Shown: positions 8,320 through 15,750 of the stretch, one piece after another | Layout: each line of letters begins with the position of its first letter | How positions within the stretch are numbered: position 1 is the stretch's first letter | Source of the DNA: Clostridiales bacterium | Lineage (GTDB): Bacteria; Bacillota_A; Clostridia; Saccharofermentanales; Saccharofermentanaceae | DNA length: 31,278 nucleotides | Assembly (NCBI GenBank): GCA_024695545.1 | Contig: JAILHZ010000150.1 | Span: forward strand, 1-31,278 | Reading direction: 5' to 3' | Program-made: the position numbers and the translations under genes | The notes under the pieces: model-generated | What the model saw: only the letters and a program-made list of their open reading frames with translations | Databases searched by the model: none | What the model was told of the DNA's origin: nothing

Positions 8320-9105
8320 TTATAGGTAGTATTCGACTTCGTCCACTTGTCCGCCGAGATTTAAGACATTCAGGATCTTGGTTCTGTATTCCTGGAAAGT
8401 GTCCTGCGCACGGGCGCGGGGACGCGGAAGATTGATATCGATGATCGCTTCGACTTTCGAAGGTCTTGCCGACATGACGACGACCTGATCGGACATATAG
8501 ATCGCTTCATCGACATCGTGAGTAACCATGACCATCGTCATGTTGTGTTTCTTCCAGATGTTGATGATCTCATCCTGAAGATTCATTCTGGTAAAGGCAT
8601 CAAGTGCGCCGAGCGGCTCATCCAGAAGCAGTACGGACGGATGTCCCACGAGTGCTCTGGCGAGCGATGCTCTCTGCTGCATGCCTCCGGAAAGCTGATG
8701 CGGATAGGACTTTTCAAAACCTTCCAGTCCGACAAGATGAATAAAATCCGCAACATCCTTCTTCTGCTGTTTATAAATATGTCTGGCCTTCAGTCCGAAT
8801 GCGATATTCTTCTCGACCGTCAGCCACGGAAAAAGGTTACTTCCCTGAAATGCAAATCCTCTGTCACTTCCCGGCTTTTTAATCTCTTTGCCGTCTAATT
8901 CGATCGTTCCCTTCGTCGCCTTATCGAGTCCTCCGATGATACGGAGAAGCGTCGATTTACCACAGCCCGAAGGTCCGATGAGACTTACGAAGGATCCCGG
9001 TTTAATATCCAGTGAAAACCCATTTAGGGCGACGATATCTTCCTTTGTCGGATCGGTATTCGGAAACTGTTTGTATACATCTTTGATGCTTATTCTTCCT
9101 ACCAT
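8320..9105 (-). CDS. NitT/TauT/Ssu-type ABC transporter ATPase
   Basis: A 261-residue ATPase of the nitrate/taurine/sulfonate importer family: Walker A GPSGCGKST, Q-loop FAFQGSNLFPWLTVEKN, signature LSGGMQQR, Walker B VLLLDEPLGALDA and VTHDVDEAIYMSD. I chose the ATG at 9105 (MVGRISIKDVYK) because AAAGGAG lies about eight bases upstream; an upstream ATG at 9126 would lengthen the permease overlap and lacks a site. The start overlaps the permease stop by 7 bases. The typical substrates of this family are taurine, alkanesulfonates, nitrate, thiamine precursors or other small organic sulfur or nitrogen compounds. In this sulfur island an organosulfur substrate is most likely. Confidence 0.92.
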   Translation of the reverse strand: MVGRISIKDVYKQFPNTDPTKEDIVALNGFSLDIKPGSFVSLIGPSGCGKSTLLRIIGGLDKATKGTIELDGKEIKKPGSDRGFAFQGSNLFPWLTVEKNIAFGLKARHIYKQQKKDVADFIHLVGLEGFEKSYPHQLSGGMQQRASLARALVGHPSVLLLDEPLGALDAFTRMNLQDEIINIWKKHNMTMVMVTHDVDEAIYMSDQVVVMSARPSKVEAIIDINLPRPRARAQDTFQEYRTKILNVLNLGGQVDEVEYYL

Positions 9106-10061
9106 TTGATGACTCCTTTCTGCCATGTCAGCACTCTGTCACGAACCTTAAACAGGATCGTCAGTGTCAGGGAGCAGATCACGGCGATGATGATCAGGCC
9201 GGCATATACTCCGTCGTAAAGCATGACGGATTTCTGCCAGTTGATATACCAGCCAATTCCGCTGGAATTACCATTCATCTCGACGGCCATCAGTGTCGCG
9301 AAAGAAGACACCGTTCCATAGAATGCACCGAGGAAAATACTCGGCATCGCCGCCGGGATCGCCACGTGGATGATCTGGTACAGAGTCGAAGCGCCGAGTG
9401 TTCTGGACACTTCGAAGTTAACATTATTGATGCTCTGTATACCGGAAGAGGTCATCAGCGTGACCGGGAACCACACCGCAAATGCGATAAGAAATACATT
9501 CGCTTCGTGCGTTGTCGGAAATGTTGACAGTGCCAGCGGGATCCACGCTGTCGTCGGGATCGGTCCGATGATCTTCGTGATCGGATTGAGCCAGTATCCC
9601 ACGACTTTAAAGTAACCGAGCATGAGTCCTGTCAGGAATCCGACGGTCGCACCCCACAGGAAGCCCGTTGCCAGAAGTTTCAGCGAATCGCCGACATTTT
9701 CCAGAAGGAAGACTCTGCTTTCCACCAGAAGCCCGATAATACGGTCCAGCGACGGAAAATACAGCGTCGGCAGCATCGTGGTCTTCGTCGTTACATAATT
9801 CAGGAGAAGCAGGAATACGATCACGCCCGTAAGAAATGGGGCTTTATACAGGATCCTCTTTCTGATCTTGTCGTAAAAGAGACCGATCAGGATCTCCAGG
9901 AGGATCACTCCTCCGATCACTGCCAGAAGATAAAGGTAATACGGATGGTCCATCTTCTTCTGTTTTCCGTTATCTTCGATGTTGTAGTAGATCAGAACTG
10001 AAATTGCTATTGCGATGAAAGGCAATAGCAACTTCAGAACTGCAAAAAGTTTTTTTCTCAT
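9099..10061 (-). CDS. NitT/TauT/Ssu-type ABC transporter permease
   Basis: A 320-residue inner membrane subunit. Two hydrophobic segments at the N-terminus (about 7-27 and 42-63) and one at 74-91 precede the standard binding-protein-dependent permease domain. The EAA loop reads FEVSRTLGASTLYQIIHVAIP (residues about 219-239) and contacts the ATPase. NPITKIIGPIPTTAWIPLAL is typical of SsuC/TauC permeases. The extra N-terminal membrane region makes it longer than the usual 250-280 residues. It lies 17 bases after the binding protein gene. Confidence 0.92.
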   Translation of the reverse strand: MRKKLFAVLKLLLPFIAIAISVLIYYNIEDNGKQKKMDHPYYLYLLAVIGGVILLEILIGLFYDKIRKRILYKAPFLTGVIVFLLLLNYVTTKTTMLPTLYFPSLDRIIGLLVESRVFLLENVGDSLKLLATGFLWGATVGFLTGLMLGYFKVVGYWLNPITKIIGPIPTTAWIPLALSTFPTTHEANVFLIAFAVWFPVTLMTSSGIQSINNVNFEVSRTLGASTLYQIIHVAIPAAMPSIFLGAFYGTVSSFATLMAVEMNGNSSGIGWYINWQKSVMLYDGVYAGLIIIAVICSLTLTILFKVRDRVLTWQKGVIKW

Positions 10062-10078
10062 GAAAACCTCTTTATCAG

Positions 10079-11164
10079 TTAATTGTTCACCTCGACAAAT
10101 GTGCCGTTCTCATATTTATATGAATCCGGGACGCCCTCGAGCCGGGTGAATGCCTTATCAATAAATGCTTTCGGATCTGCCGCCTTCAGTTCACCGATCC
10201 TTACGAGTTCCGTCGCCGCATTCTCGATCGTAACTGCTGCGATACTTACGGACGGTCCGTAGTTATAGGATGCCAGGAGCGATGCATTGACCTCGACGTC
10301 ACCGGAACACTGGTTATGTTCGATCTGGATCCGGGCCGCTTCTTTCGGATTTGCCTGTACAAAAGCACTAGCCTTCAGCATGGCTCTGGTATATGCAGCG
10401 GCTGCCTTCGGATTTTCTTTCGCAAGTCTTGTTGTAACGAATGCCATACAGCAGTATTCATTTTGGAACTTCTCATCGGTACTGAGATCGAGGATCTTCT
10501 TGAAGCCGTATTCCTGTTCTGCGCTGTAGGCGACCGGATCGTGAAGAGCGACTACATCGACCGCACCGTTTTCCAGTGCCAGCGGAAGATCCGTCAGTCC
10601 ATATACGACCCACTCGACTTCAAGGTTTTCGGTCGTCACGCCGATACCGTTATCGTAAAGGAGTCTCTTCAGGGCGATGACCGAGGAATCTCCGATACCC
10701 GGAACACCGATCTTCTTTCCCTTCAGGTCGGCGATGGAATTGATCCCCGAACCTTCTTTTACATAATACTTCGTACATCCTGTATGAAGTCCTGCGGTAA
10801 ATGTGATCTCCAGTCCATTATCGATCTGCGGAATCATCGCACCGGCGAGCTGTGTCGATGCATCGACTTTATTGGAAGCGACCAGATCCGATAGATTATT
10901 CAGGTCGATCTCCTCGACTCTCCATGTGACGCCTGCCTTACTGAACTCCTCTTCAAAGTACCCGTTGTCGATCGCGATGTGAAGAGGGGCAAGACAGAGC
11001 GAACCGTTCGCGGTTCCGATGATGACATCTACATCGCCGCTGCTCTGTCCGCCGGCAGCTGTCGTTCCTTCGCTTTTCTTTTTCTTGCTACAGGCTGTCA
11101 TACTTGTTATACCTACTGCCGCGACAAGCATCACGGATAATAATTTTCTAAATGTTCTCTTCAT
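10079..11164 (-). CDS. Substrate-binding lipoprotein of a NitT/TauT/Ssu-type importer
   Basis: A 361-residue binding protein with a lipoprotein signal peptide: MKRTFRKLLS followed by a hydrophobic stretch and a lipobox SMTAC (Cys25). The mature part matches the SsuA/TauA/NMT1 family, with LAPLHIAIDNGYFEEE, KLDAST-like VDASTQLAGA, IADLKGKKIGVPGIGDSS and ENGAVDVVALHDPVA. The start at 11164 is chosen because AAGGGAGG is about ten bases upstream; the ATG at 11173 lies directly on that site. Two Cys pairs (Tyr-Cys-Cys-Met near the middle and Cys in HNQCSG) are not usual in the family. It is the first gene of the operon and follows an attenuator-like leader and a LysR-type operator. Confidence 0.93.
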   Translation of the reverse strand: MKRTFRKLLSVMLVAAVGITSMTACSKKKKSEGTTAAGGQSSGDVDVIIGTANGSLCLAPLHIAIDNGYFEEEFSKAGVTWRVEEIDLNNLSDLVASNKVDASTQLAGAMIPQIDNGLEITFTAGLHTGCTKYYVKEGSGINSIADLKGKKIGVPGIGDSSVIALKRLLYDNGIGVTTENLEVEWVVYGLTDLPLALENGAVDVVALHDPVAYSAEQEYGFKKILDLSTDEKFQNEYCCMAFVTTRLAKENPKAAAAYTRAMLKASAFVQANPKEAARIQIEHNQCSGDVEVNASLLASYNYGPSVSIAAVTIENAATELVRIGELKAADPKAFIDKAFTRLEGVPDSYKYENGTFVEVNN

Positions 11165-11189
11165 GTGTTTCATTCCTCCCTTTACTTTT

Positions 11190-11255
11190 GCAGAAAGAAA
11201 AAACCGGCGATCTTTCGTCACCGGTCATGTTGCTTCCGACCGGCTCTCTTTCTGC
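11190..11255 (-). promoter_or_regulatory. Attenuator or riboswitch-like leader of the importer operon
   Basis: Two hairpins overlap on the minus strand. The upstream one pairs CCGGTC with GACCGG (11221-11243). The downstream one is a terminator: ACCGGTGA pairs with TCGCCGGT around CGAAAGA (11203-11225), followed by six T. They share five bases (CCGGT), so only one can form at a time. A 9-bp outer pairing GCAGAAAGA/TCTTTCTGC (11190-11198 with 11247-11255) encloses both. I do not recognise a known riboswitch consensus, and no Cys- or Met-rich leader peptide is present here. It could sense a small molecule or a protein. No folding energies were calculated. Confidence 0.62.
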
Positions 11256-11265
11256 TTGAAAAGAG

Positions 11266-11293
11266 CATATCATTGATCTCTGGTCTTGAATAA
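11266..11293 (-). promoter_or_regulatory. Putative promoter of the importer operon
   Basis: GATATG (-10, 11266-11271) and TTATTC (-35, 11288-11293) with a 16-base spacer on the minus strand. Both boxes are weak, which fits dependence on an activator bound at the operator at 11304-11319. The transcript would begin just before the attenuator-like leader. Confidence 0.45.
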
Positions 11294-11303
11294 TGCTTAA
11301 CTT

Positions 11304-11319
11304 TTATCGTTTGCGATAA
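11304..11319 (-). promoter_or_regulatory. LysR-type operator candidate B, TTATC-N6-GATAA
   Basis: TTATCGTTTGCGATAA is a perfect 6-bp inverted repeat with a 4-base centre. It matches the arms and spacing of operator A at 6008-6023. Its centre is about 43 bases upstream of the centre of the inferred -10 box, close to the 48 and 45 bases seen at the other two sites. A half site TTTTATCACA follows at 11326-11333. Confidence 0.65.
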
Positions 11320-11333
11320 CCTGTTTTTATCAC

Positions 11334-11360
11334 AAAAAAGCACCTGTTTTCAGGTGCTTT
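11334..11360 (-). terminator. Intrinsic terminator after lysR1
   Basis: A perfect 10-bp stem AAAGCACCTG/CAGGTGCTTT with an AAAA loop on the minus strand, running into further T residues. It lies 10 bases after the stop codon of the LysR gene and separates the methionine/cysteine block from the importer operon. Confidence 0.88.
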
Positions 11361-11370
11361 ACGCTATGGA

Positions 11371-12273
11371 TCACTCTTTGTATTTCAGAAGTTCATCGAT
11401 ATACCGCTGGCCGATCTCGCTTAACTTGTGATTGGCGCGGACGATATACCCGATCGTGAGCGGATCCTCTTCTTTCAGTTTGATCGTCACGACATCCCGC
11501 TTGAGCGCGAGGCTATCGGTCATGACACCGGTGCCGATCGAGTACCCGTTCATCGCTGCCATCAGTTCGGCCGAGGTCGCGCGGTCATTGGTCTTGATCA
11601 GCTTATCGAATTCATAGTCGCCGAGCGCTTCTTCCGTCAGATAGAAATCATTCTCGCTGCTCTGGTCAAAAGAGATGCACGGATAATCTTTCAGATCCTC
11701 CAGCGAAAGCTCTTCTGCCTTCGCCATCGGGTGGTCTTTCCAGACATAAACGAACGTCTCTCTCGTGATAAGCGGAGTGAACTCCAGCTGGTACTCACGG
11801 AAAAGCTTTCTCATCACTTTCTCATTCGTTTTGGAAAAAGCAACGACACCGACCTCACTGTCGAGGCTGCGGACATTCGAGAGGACCTCATCCGTTCGCG
11901 TCTCGTGCACGGCGAAGGTGTACTTGCCGTTATCGTATTCTTTGACGACATTGATAAAAGCATGCACTGCAAATACATAGTGCTGCATGGACACGCTGAA
12001 ATGCTTCTTATCGAGATCCCGGTCGAGATAGCGGTCCTCGATCAGTTCATACTGGCTGACCGCTTCCTTCGCATATGCGAGGAATTCTTTTCCCGGATCC
12101 GTCAGGCGGATACCCTTATTCGTCCGCTCGAAAAGCTGGATATTCAGTTCCTCTTCGAGTTCACGGATCGTTGACGAAAGTGCCGGCTGCGACACGAAAA
12201 GACGGCTCGCGGCCTCACGGAAAGACTTGGAACTTGCGATCGCGATCACATATTTCAGCTGAAGTATCGTCAT
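11371..12273 (-). CDS. LysR-family transcriptional regulator 1
   Basis: A 300-residue LysR-type regulator. The N-terminal winged helix-turn-helix (residues 1-60, QLKYVIAIASSKSFREAASRLFVSQPALSSTIRELEEEL) is followed by a linker helix and a periplasmic-binding-like effector domain (about 90-295). It starts 7 bases after the serine acetyltransferase stop and is followed by a terminator, so it ends that transcript. It closely resembles the second LysR at 15751-16662 in arrangement (QHYVFAVHAFINVV compared with QHYTFAVNAFVEVI). In this family O-acetylserine or N-acetylserine is a common coinducer for sulfur genes (CysB, CmbR), and its linkage to serine acetyltransferase suits such a signal; the effector is not known here. 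It is a candidate for binding the TTATC-N6-GATAA sites. Confidence 0.92.
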   Translation of the reverse strand: MTILQLKYVIAIASSKSFREAASRLFVSQPALSSTIRELEEELNIQLFERTNKGIRLTDPGKEFLAYAKEAVSQYELIEDRYLDRDLDKKHFSVSMQHYVFAVHAFINVVKEYDNGKYTFAVHETRTDEVLSNVRSLDSEVGVVAFSKTNEKVMRKLFREYQLEFTPLITRETFVYVWKDHPMAKAEELSLEDLKDYPCISFDQSSENDFYLTEEALGDYEFDKLIKTNDRATSAELMAAMNGYSIGTGVMTDSLALKRDVVTIKLKEEDPLTIGYIVRANHKLSEIGQRYIDELLKYKE

Positions 12274-12280
12274 AGCGGCA

Positions 12281-13213
12281 TCACTTCTCCTTTGATGGTT
12301 TCTTCGCTCCTGCCTTCTTGTTTACGAATTTCAATTCCTGTTTCTTGGCGCTGACCAGTGTACCGTTTTCTACCGAGTTGACCAGGAAGGTATTACCGCC
12401 GACCGTGACATCGTCTCCGATCACTGTCTCCCCGCCCAGGATCGTCGCACCGGAGTAGATCGTAACATTGTTACCGATCGTCGGATGTCGCTTGACACCA
12501 CTTAATTTCTGGCCGCCTCTTGTCGAAAGGCCGCCGAGTGTCACGCCCTGGTAGATCTTGACATGCTCACCGATATTCGTCGTCTCACCGATGACGATAC
12601 CCGTACCGTGATCGATAAAGAAGTGCCTGCCGATAGTGGCTCCCGGATGGATATCGATACCGGTAATGCTGTGGGCATACTCGGTCATCATACGCGGGAT
12701 CATGGGCACACGGAGAAGATGCAGTTCATGTGCGATACGGTAGACCGAAACAGCGAATAATCCCGGATACGAGAAGATGATCTCCGCCTTACTTTTCGCC
12801 GCCGGATCACCTTCGAAGCCCGCATCGACATCCGTCTCCAGACTCGCTCTGATCTCCGGGATCTTCTTCATAAATGCCAGGGTCAGTTCTTTCGCTTTTT
12901 TATCCAGAACATCCTGCGGTGCTGCCGCAAATTCATCAGTGTATTTCAGCACGATCGCGACCTGCTTCTTCAGATGGAAGATCACATCCTCGATCGTAGC
13001 AGACATCGTATTCTTCAGGGTATAGACCCGGAATACCTTATCGCTTAAGTATCCGGGATAAAGGATCTTCAGAAGATTATCGACTACAGAGATGATCACC
13101 TCTTTATCCGGCTGATGATGCACATCGATCGCATTGATCACCCGGTCATCCTCGTAGTCTTTTATGATCAGATCCACTACATTCTGGATCTCTTTATCAT
13201 TATATGATCCCAT
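12281..13213 (-). CDS. cysE: Serine O-acetyltransferase 1
   Basis: A 310-residue serine acetyltransferase, making O-acetylserine from serine and acetyl-CoA. The N-terminal helical region (1-170) is followed by the left-handed beta-helix with hexapeptide repeats: GIDIHPGATIGRHFFIDHGTGIVIGETTNIGEHVKIYQG-type motifs split over 195-235, with the catalytic His of DHGTG, then GGLSTRGGQKLSGVKRHPTIGNNV. This longer form resembles the SAT class called EpsC/CysE2. I chose the ATG at 13213 because AAGGAG is eight bases upstream. A very similar copy lies at 24696-25613. It is flanked by MalY-like and LysR genes in one transcript. Confidence 0.92.
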   Translation of the reverse strand: MGSYNDKEIQNVVDLIIKDYEDDRVINAIDVHHQPDKEVIISVVDNLLKILYPGYLSDKVFRVYTLKNTMSATIEDVIFHLKKQVAIVLKYTDEFAAAPQDVLDKKAKELTLAFMKKIPEIRASLETDVDAGFEGDPAAKSKAEIIFSYPGLFAVSVYRIAHELHLLRVPMIPRMMTEYAHSITGIDIHPGATIGRHFFIDHGTGIVIGETTNIGEHVKIYQGVTLGGLSTRGGQKLSGVKRHPTIGNNVTIYSGATILGGETVIGDDVTVGGNTFLVNSVENGTLVSAKKQELKFVNKKAGAKKPSKEK

Positions 13214-13247
13214 AAAGGTTCTCCTTTTTACTTTCACTTATCCGTCT

Positions 13248-14450
13248 TCAGACTTTCTCCACCACATGATCACGGATGCGGTCCATACACTCCGTTAGGG
13301 TCGCTCTTGGAACGGCGACATTGATCCGCTGAAACCCATCTCCGGTCTTTCCGAAGATCACACCGCTGTCGAGCCACAGTTTTGCCTCGTGGATGATCCT
13401 TCTATCGATCTCCTCCGGCGAAAGTCCCGTGCCGCGGAAATCCAGCCACATAAGGTAAGTGCCCTCTCCGTCGATCACTTTGACGCCGGGAAGATTCTCC
13501 TCTGTATATTTCTTTACAAAAGCAATGTTCTCCTTGATGTAAGCGATCACGTGCTCATACCATTCCTCGCCATGCTCATAGGCCGCCTGTGTCGCCACAA
13601 TGCCCAGTGCCGAGAGCTGGCTGATACCTGCTGCATCGACCTGCCTTTTAAAGGGTCTTCTGATCGTCGCATTCGGAATAAAGATATTGCTGATGAGCAT
13701 ACTTGCGAGATTAAATGTCTTACTCACGGAGGTGCAGACGACACAGTGGTCCTCGAACTCCTTCTTCACTTTCGCAAAGACCGTGTGCTCCCCGTAAAGA
13801 GCGAAATCGTTATGGATCTCATCGGCCACGACGAGGACATCGTACTTTAAGCAGATATCGCCAAGTTTCTCCAGTTCTTCTCTGGTAAACACGCGGGACG
13901 TCGGGTTCTGCGGGTTACAGAGGAAAAAGAGCTTGATATGGTTCTCGACGATCTTCTTTTCGAAGTCTTCAAAGTCGATATGGTAACGGTTGTCTTCTCC
14001 GAGCACGAGATCGTTACTTACGATGACGCGCTTATTGTCTTCGATGACTTCGGAAAAAGGATAATAGACCGGCTGCTGGATCAGGACCGGATCGCCTTCT
14101 TTGGTAAACGCTTTGACCGCCATCGCGAGTGCGAATACCACGCCCGGTGTTTTCACGAGCCATCTCGGATCGACATCCCAGTCGTGATGGCGCTTCATCC
14201 ATCCCGCGACTGCATTAAAATACGCATCGTTCCTGATGTCTGCGCCGGTCTCCGTATATCCGAAGATCGCATGTTTTGTTCTTTCGATGACGGCATCCTC
14301 GACATATGAACTGGTCTTAAAGTCCATGTCCGCGACCCACAGCGGCAGGACATCCGCCGGCATGCCTCTTCGTACGGCAAAATCGTATTTCAGGCTGTCT
14401 GTGTGTCTTCTCTCAATTACTTCGTCAAAATTCAGATTCCGTTCCGGCAT
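13248..14450 (-). CDS. MalY/PatB-type cysteine-S-conjugate beta-lyase (class I/II aminotransferase fold)
   Basis: A 400-residue fold-type I PLP enzyme. NPQNPTSRVF (around 179-188), ADEIHNDF (Asp210 holds the PLP ring) and SVSKTFNLASM (Lys244 forms the Schiff base) are the family signatures. The N-terminal DFAVRRGMPADVLPLWVADMDF is characteristic of MalY/PatB enzymes, which cleave cystathionine or cysteine conjugates to a thiol or homocysteine, pyruvate and ammonia. Downstream of the MetB-like gene by 17 bases, it would complete transsulfuration from cysteine to homocysteine. A general aminotransferase is possible but less likely. Confidence 0.88.
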   Translation of the reverse strand: MPERNLNFDEVIERRHTDSLKYDFAVRRGMPADVLPLWVADMDFKTSSYVEDAVIERTKHAIFGYTETGADIRNDAYFNAVAGWMKRHHDWDVDPRWLVKTPGVVFALAMAVKAFTKEGDPVLIQQPVYYPFSEVIEDNKRVIVSNDLVLGEDNRYHIDFEDFEKKIVENHIKLFFLCNPQNPTSRVFTREELEKLGDICLKYDVLVVADEIHNDFALYGEHTVFAKVKKEFEDHCVVCTSVSKTFNLASMLISNIFIPNATIRRPFKRQVDAAGISQLSALGIVATQAAYEHGEEWYEHVIAYIKENIAFVKKYTEENLPGVKVIDGEGTYLMWLDFRGTGLSPEEIDRRIIHEAKLWLDSGVIFGKTGDGFQRINVAVPRATLTECMDRIRDHVVEKV

Positions 14451-14467
14451 CTCTTTTTCCTTCCTTT

Positions 14468-15616
14468 TTATACTCCGGCAAAAGCACTTTCCAGGTCCCC
14501 GAGGAGGTCCTCTACGTCCTCGATCCCCGTTGAAAGCCGGAGCGTACAGGGCGTAATGCCGTTTCTTAGTCTTACTTCTTCTTTCACATCCGCATGCGTC
14601 TGTGTCGTCGGATACGTGATCAGGGACTCCGTACCGCCCAGGCTCTCTGCGAACTTGATGATCCTGACATTTTTCAGGATCTTAAGTGCCTGTTCCTTCG
14701 TCTCCACATCGAAAGTGATCATGGAGCCGAAGCCTCTTGCCTGCTTCTTCATGATCTCATACCCGGGATGCTCGGGAAGCCCCGGATAATAGACCTTCTT
14801 CACTTCTGGCTGTTCCTTCAGCCAGTTCGCGATACGGATCGCATTTTCCTGCGCTTTTTCCATCCTTATCCCCAGGGTCTTGATGCCTCTGATCAAAAGC
14901 CAGCTGTCAAACGGTGCAAGTCCCGCACCGGTCGTCTTGATCAGGAAGCGAAGCCTCTCTGCGATCTTCGGATCCTTCGTCACGATAAAACCTGCCAGCG
15001 TGTCGTTATGTCCGCCGAGGAATTTCGTACCGCTGTGGATGACCACGTCTGCGCCGAGGTGGATCGGATTCTGGAAATACGGCGATAGGAACGTATTGTC
15101 CACGATCAGCAGGAGCTGATGCGCTTTTGCGATTTTCGCGATCTTCTCGATATCCGATACACGCATCATCGGGTTCGTCGGCGTCTCGATGTAGATCGCT
15201 TTCGTATTCGGGCGGATCTCCTTTTCCAGATCGGCGGAAGAACAATCCACGAAAGAAAACTCATATCCGTTCTTCTTTGATACGTTATCGAATAGCCGGA
15301 TGCTTCCGCCATACAGATCCGCCTCGGAAATGATGTGATCTCCCGGTTGGAAAAGCTCGAACAGCAGTGTGATCGCTGCCATGCCGGTCGATAGTGCGAA
15401 GGCATCAAGGCCATCTTCCAGGCCGCAGATGATTTTTTCAAGATGCTCTCTGGTCGGATTCTGCAGCCGGCTGTAATCAAATCCGGTGCTTTTCCCGACC
15501 TCCGGATGCGCATAAGTTGCCGTCTGATAGATCGGGAAACTCAGCGATCCGTAATGTTCCTTATTTTTCTCTTCATCGGTTAAGTGAAGACATCGAGTAT
15601 TTATTCCTCTGACCAT
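14468..15616 (-). CDS. Cys/Met metabolism PLP enzyme (cystathionine gamma-synthase or O-acetylhomoserine sulfhydrylase-like)
   Basis: A 382-residue enzyme of the MetB/MetC/MGL family. YSRLQNPT (48-55) binds PLP phosphate from the neighbouring subunit, VDNTF (172-176) holds the pyridine ring, SGTKFLGGH (Lys198) is the Schiff-base lysine, and SLGGTESLITYP is the substrate carboxylate region. Length is closest to cystathionine synthase or lyase rather than to the 420-430-residue sulfhydrylases. The start at 15616 (MVRGINTRC) fits the family N-terminus and has GGGGAG upstream; the ATG at 15640 would add eight charged residues. If the nitrogenase-like enzyme releases methanethiol, an enzyme of this family could fix it as methionine; motifs alone do not show this. 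Confidence 0.9.
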   Translation of the reverse strand: MVRGINTRCLHLTDEEKNKEHYGSLSFPIYQTATYAHPEVGKSTGFDYSRLQNPTREHLEKIICGLEDGLDAFALSTGMAAITLLFELFQPGDHIISEADLYGGSIRLFDNVSKKNGYEFSFVDCSSADLEKEIRPNTKAIYIETPTNPMMRVSDIEKIAKIAKAHQLLLIVDNTFLSPYFQNPIHLGADVVIHSGTKFLGGHNDTLAGFIVTKDPKIAERLRFLIKTTGAGLAPFDSWLLIRGIKTLGIRMEKAQENAIRIANWLKEQPEVKKVYYPGLPEHPGYEIMKKQARGFGSMITFDVETKEQALKILKNVRIIKFAESLGGTESLITYPTTQTHADVKEEVRLRNGITPCTLRLSTGIEDVEDLLGDLESAFAGV

Positions 15617-15674
15617 GTGTTTTTCTTTCTCCCCATACATCGGCAGGATCTCCCGCCGGGTTCTTTTGTATAGG

Positions 15675-15703
15675 AATATAACATCCGATCAGTTTTTTGA
15701 ATA
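15675..15703 (-). promoter_or_regulatory. Putative promoter of the methionine/cysteine block
   Basis: TATATT (-10, 15675-15680) and TATTCA (-35, 15698-15703) with a 17-base spacer on the minus strand. The -35 is weak. Operator C is centred at about -54 from the inferred start. Confidence 0.55.
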
Positions 15704-15714
15704 ATTGCGCTTTT

Positions 15715-15730
15715 GTATCACAGACCATAA
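15715..15730 (-). promoter_or_regulatory. LysR-type operator candidate C
   Basis: The plus-strand sequence GTATCACAGACCATAA shares the core TATCACAGAC and ATAA with operator A read on the minus strand. Its dyad is imperfect, with two mismatches in the arms. It sits between lysR2 and the MetB-like gene, upstream of the inferred promoter at the same distance as operators A and B. Confidence 0.58.
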
Positions 15731-15750
15731 GCAAAATCTATAACAGGGTC

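Noticed and set aside
11258..11340. A Cys-rich leader peptide before the importer operon like that of cysK-nif
   Set aside because: No short frame with a ribosome site and clustered Cys or Met codons is present there; the GTG frame at 11221 simply runs into the binding protein gene.
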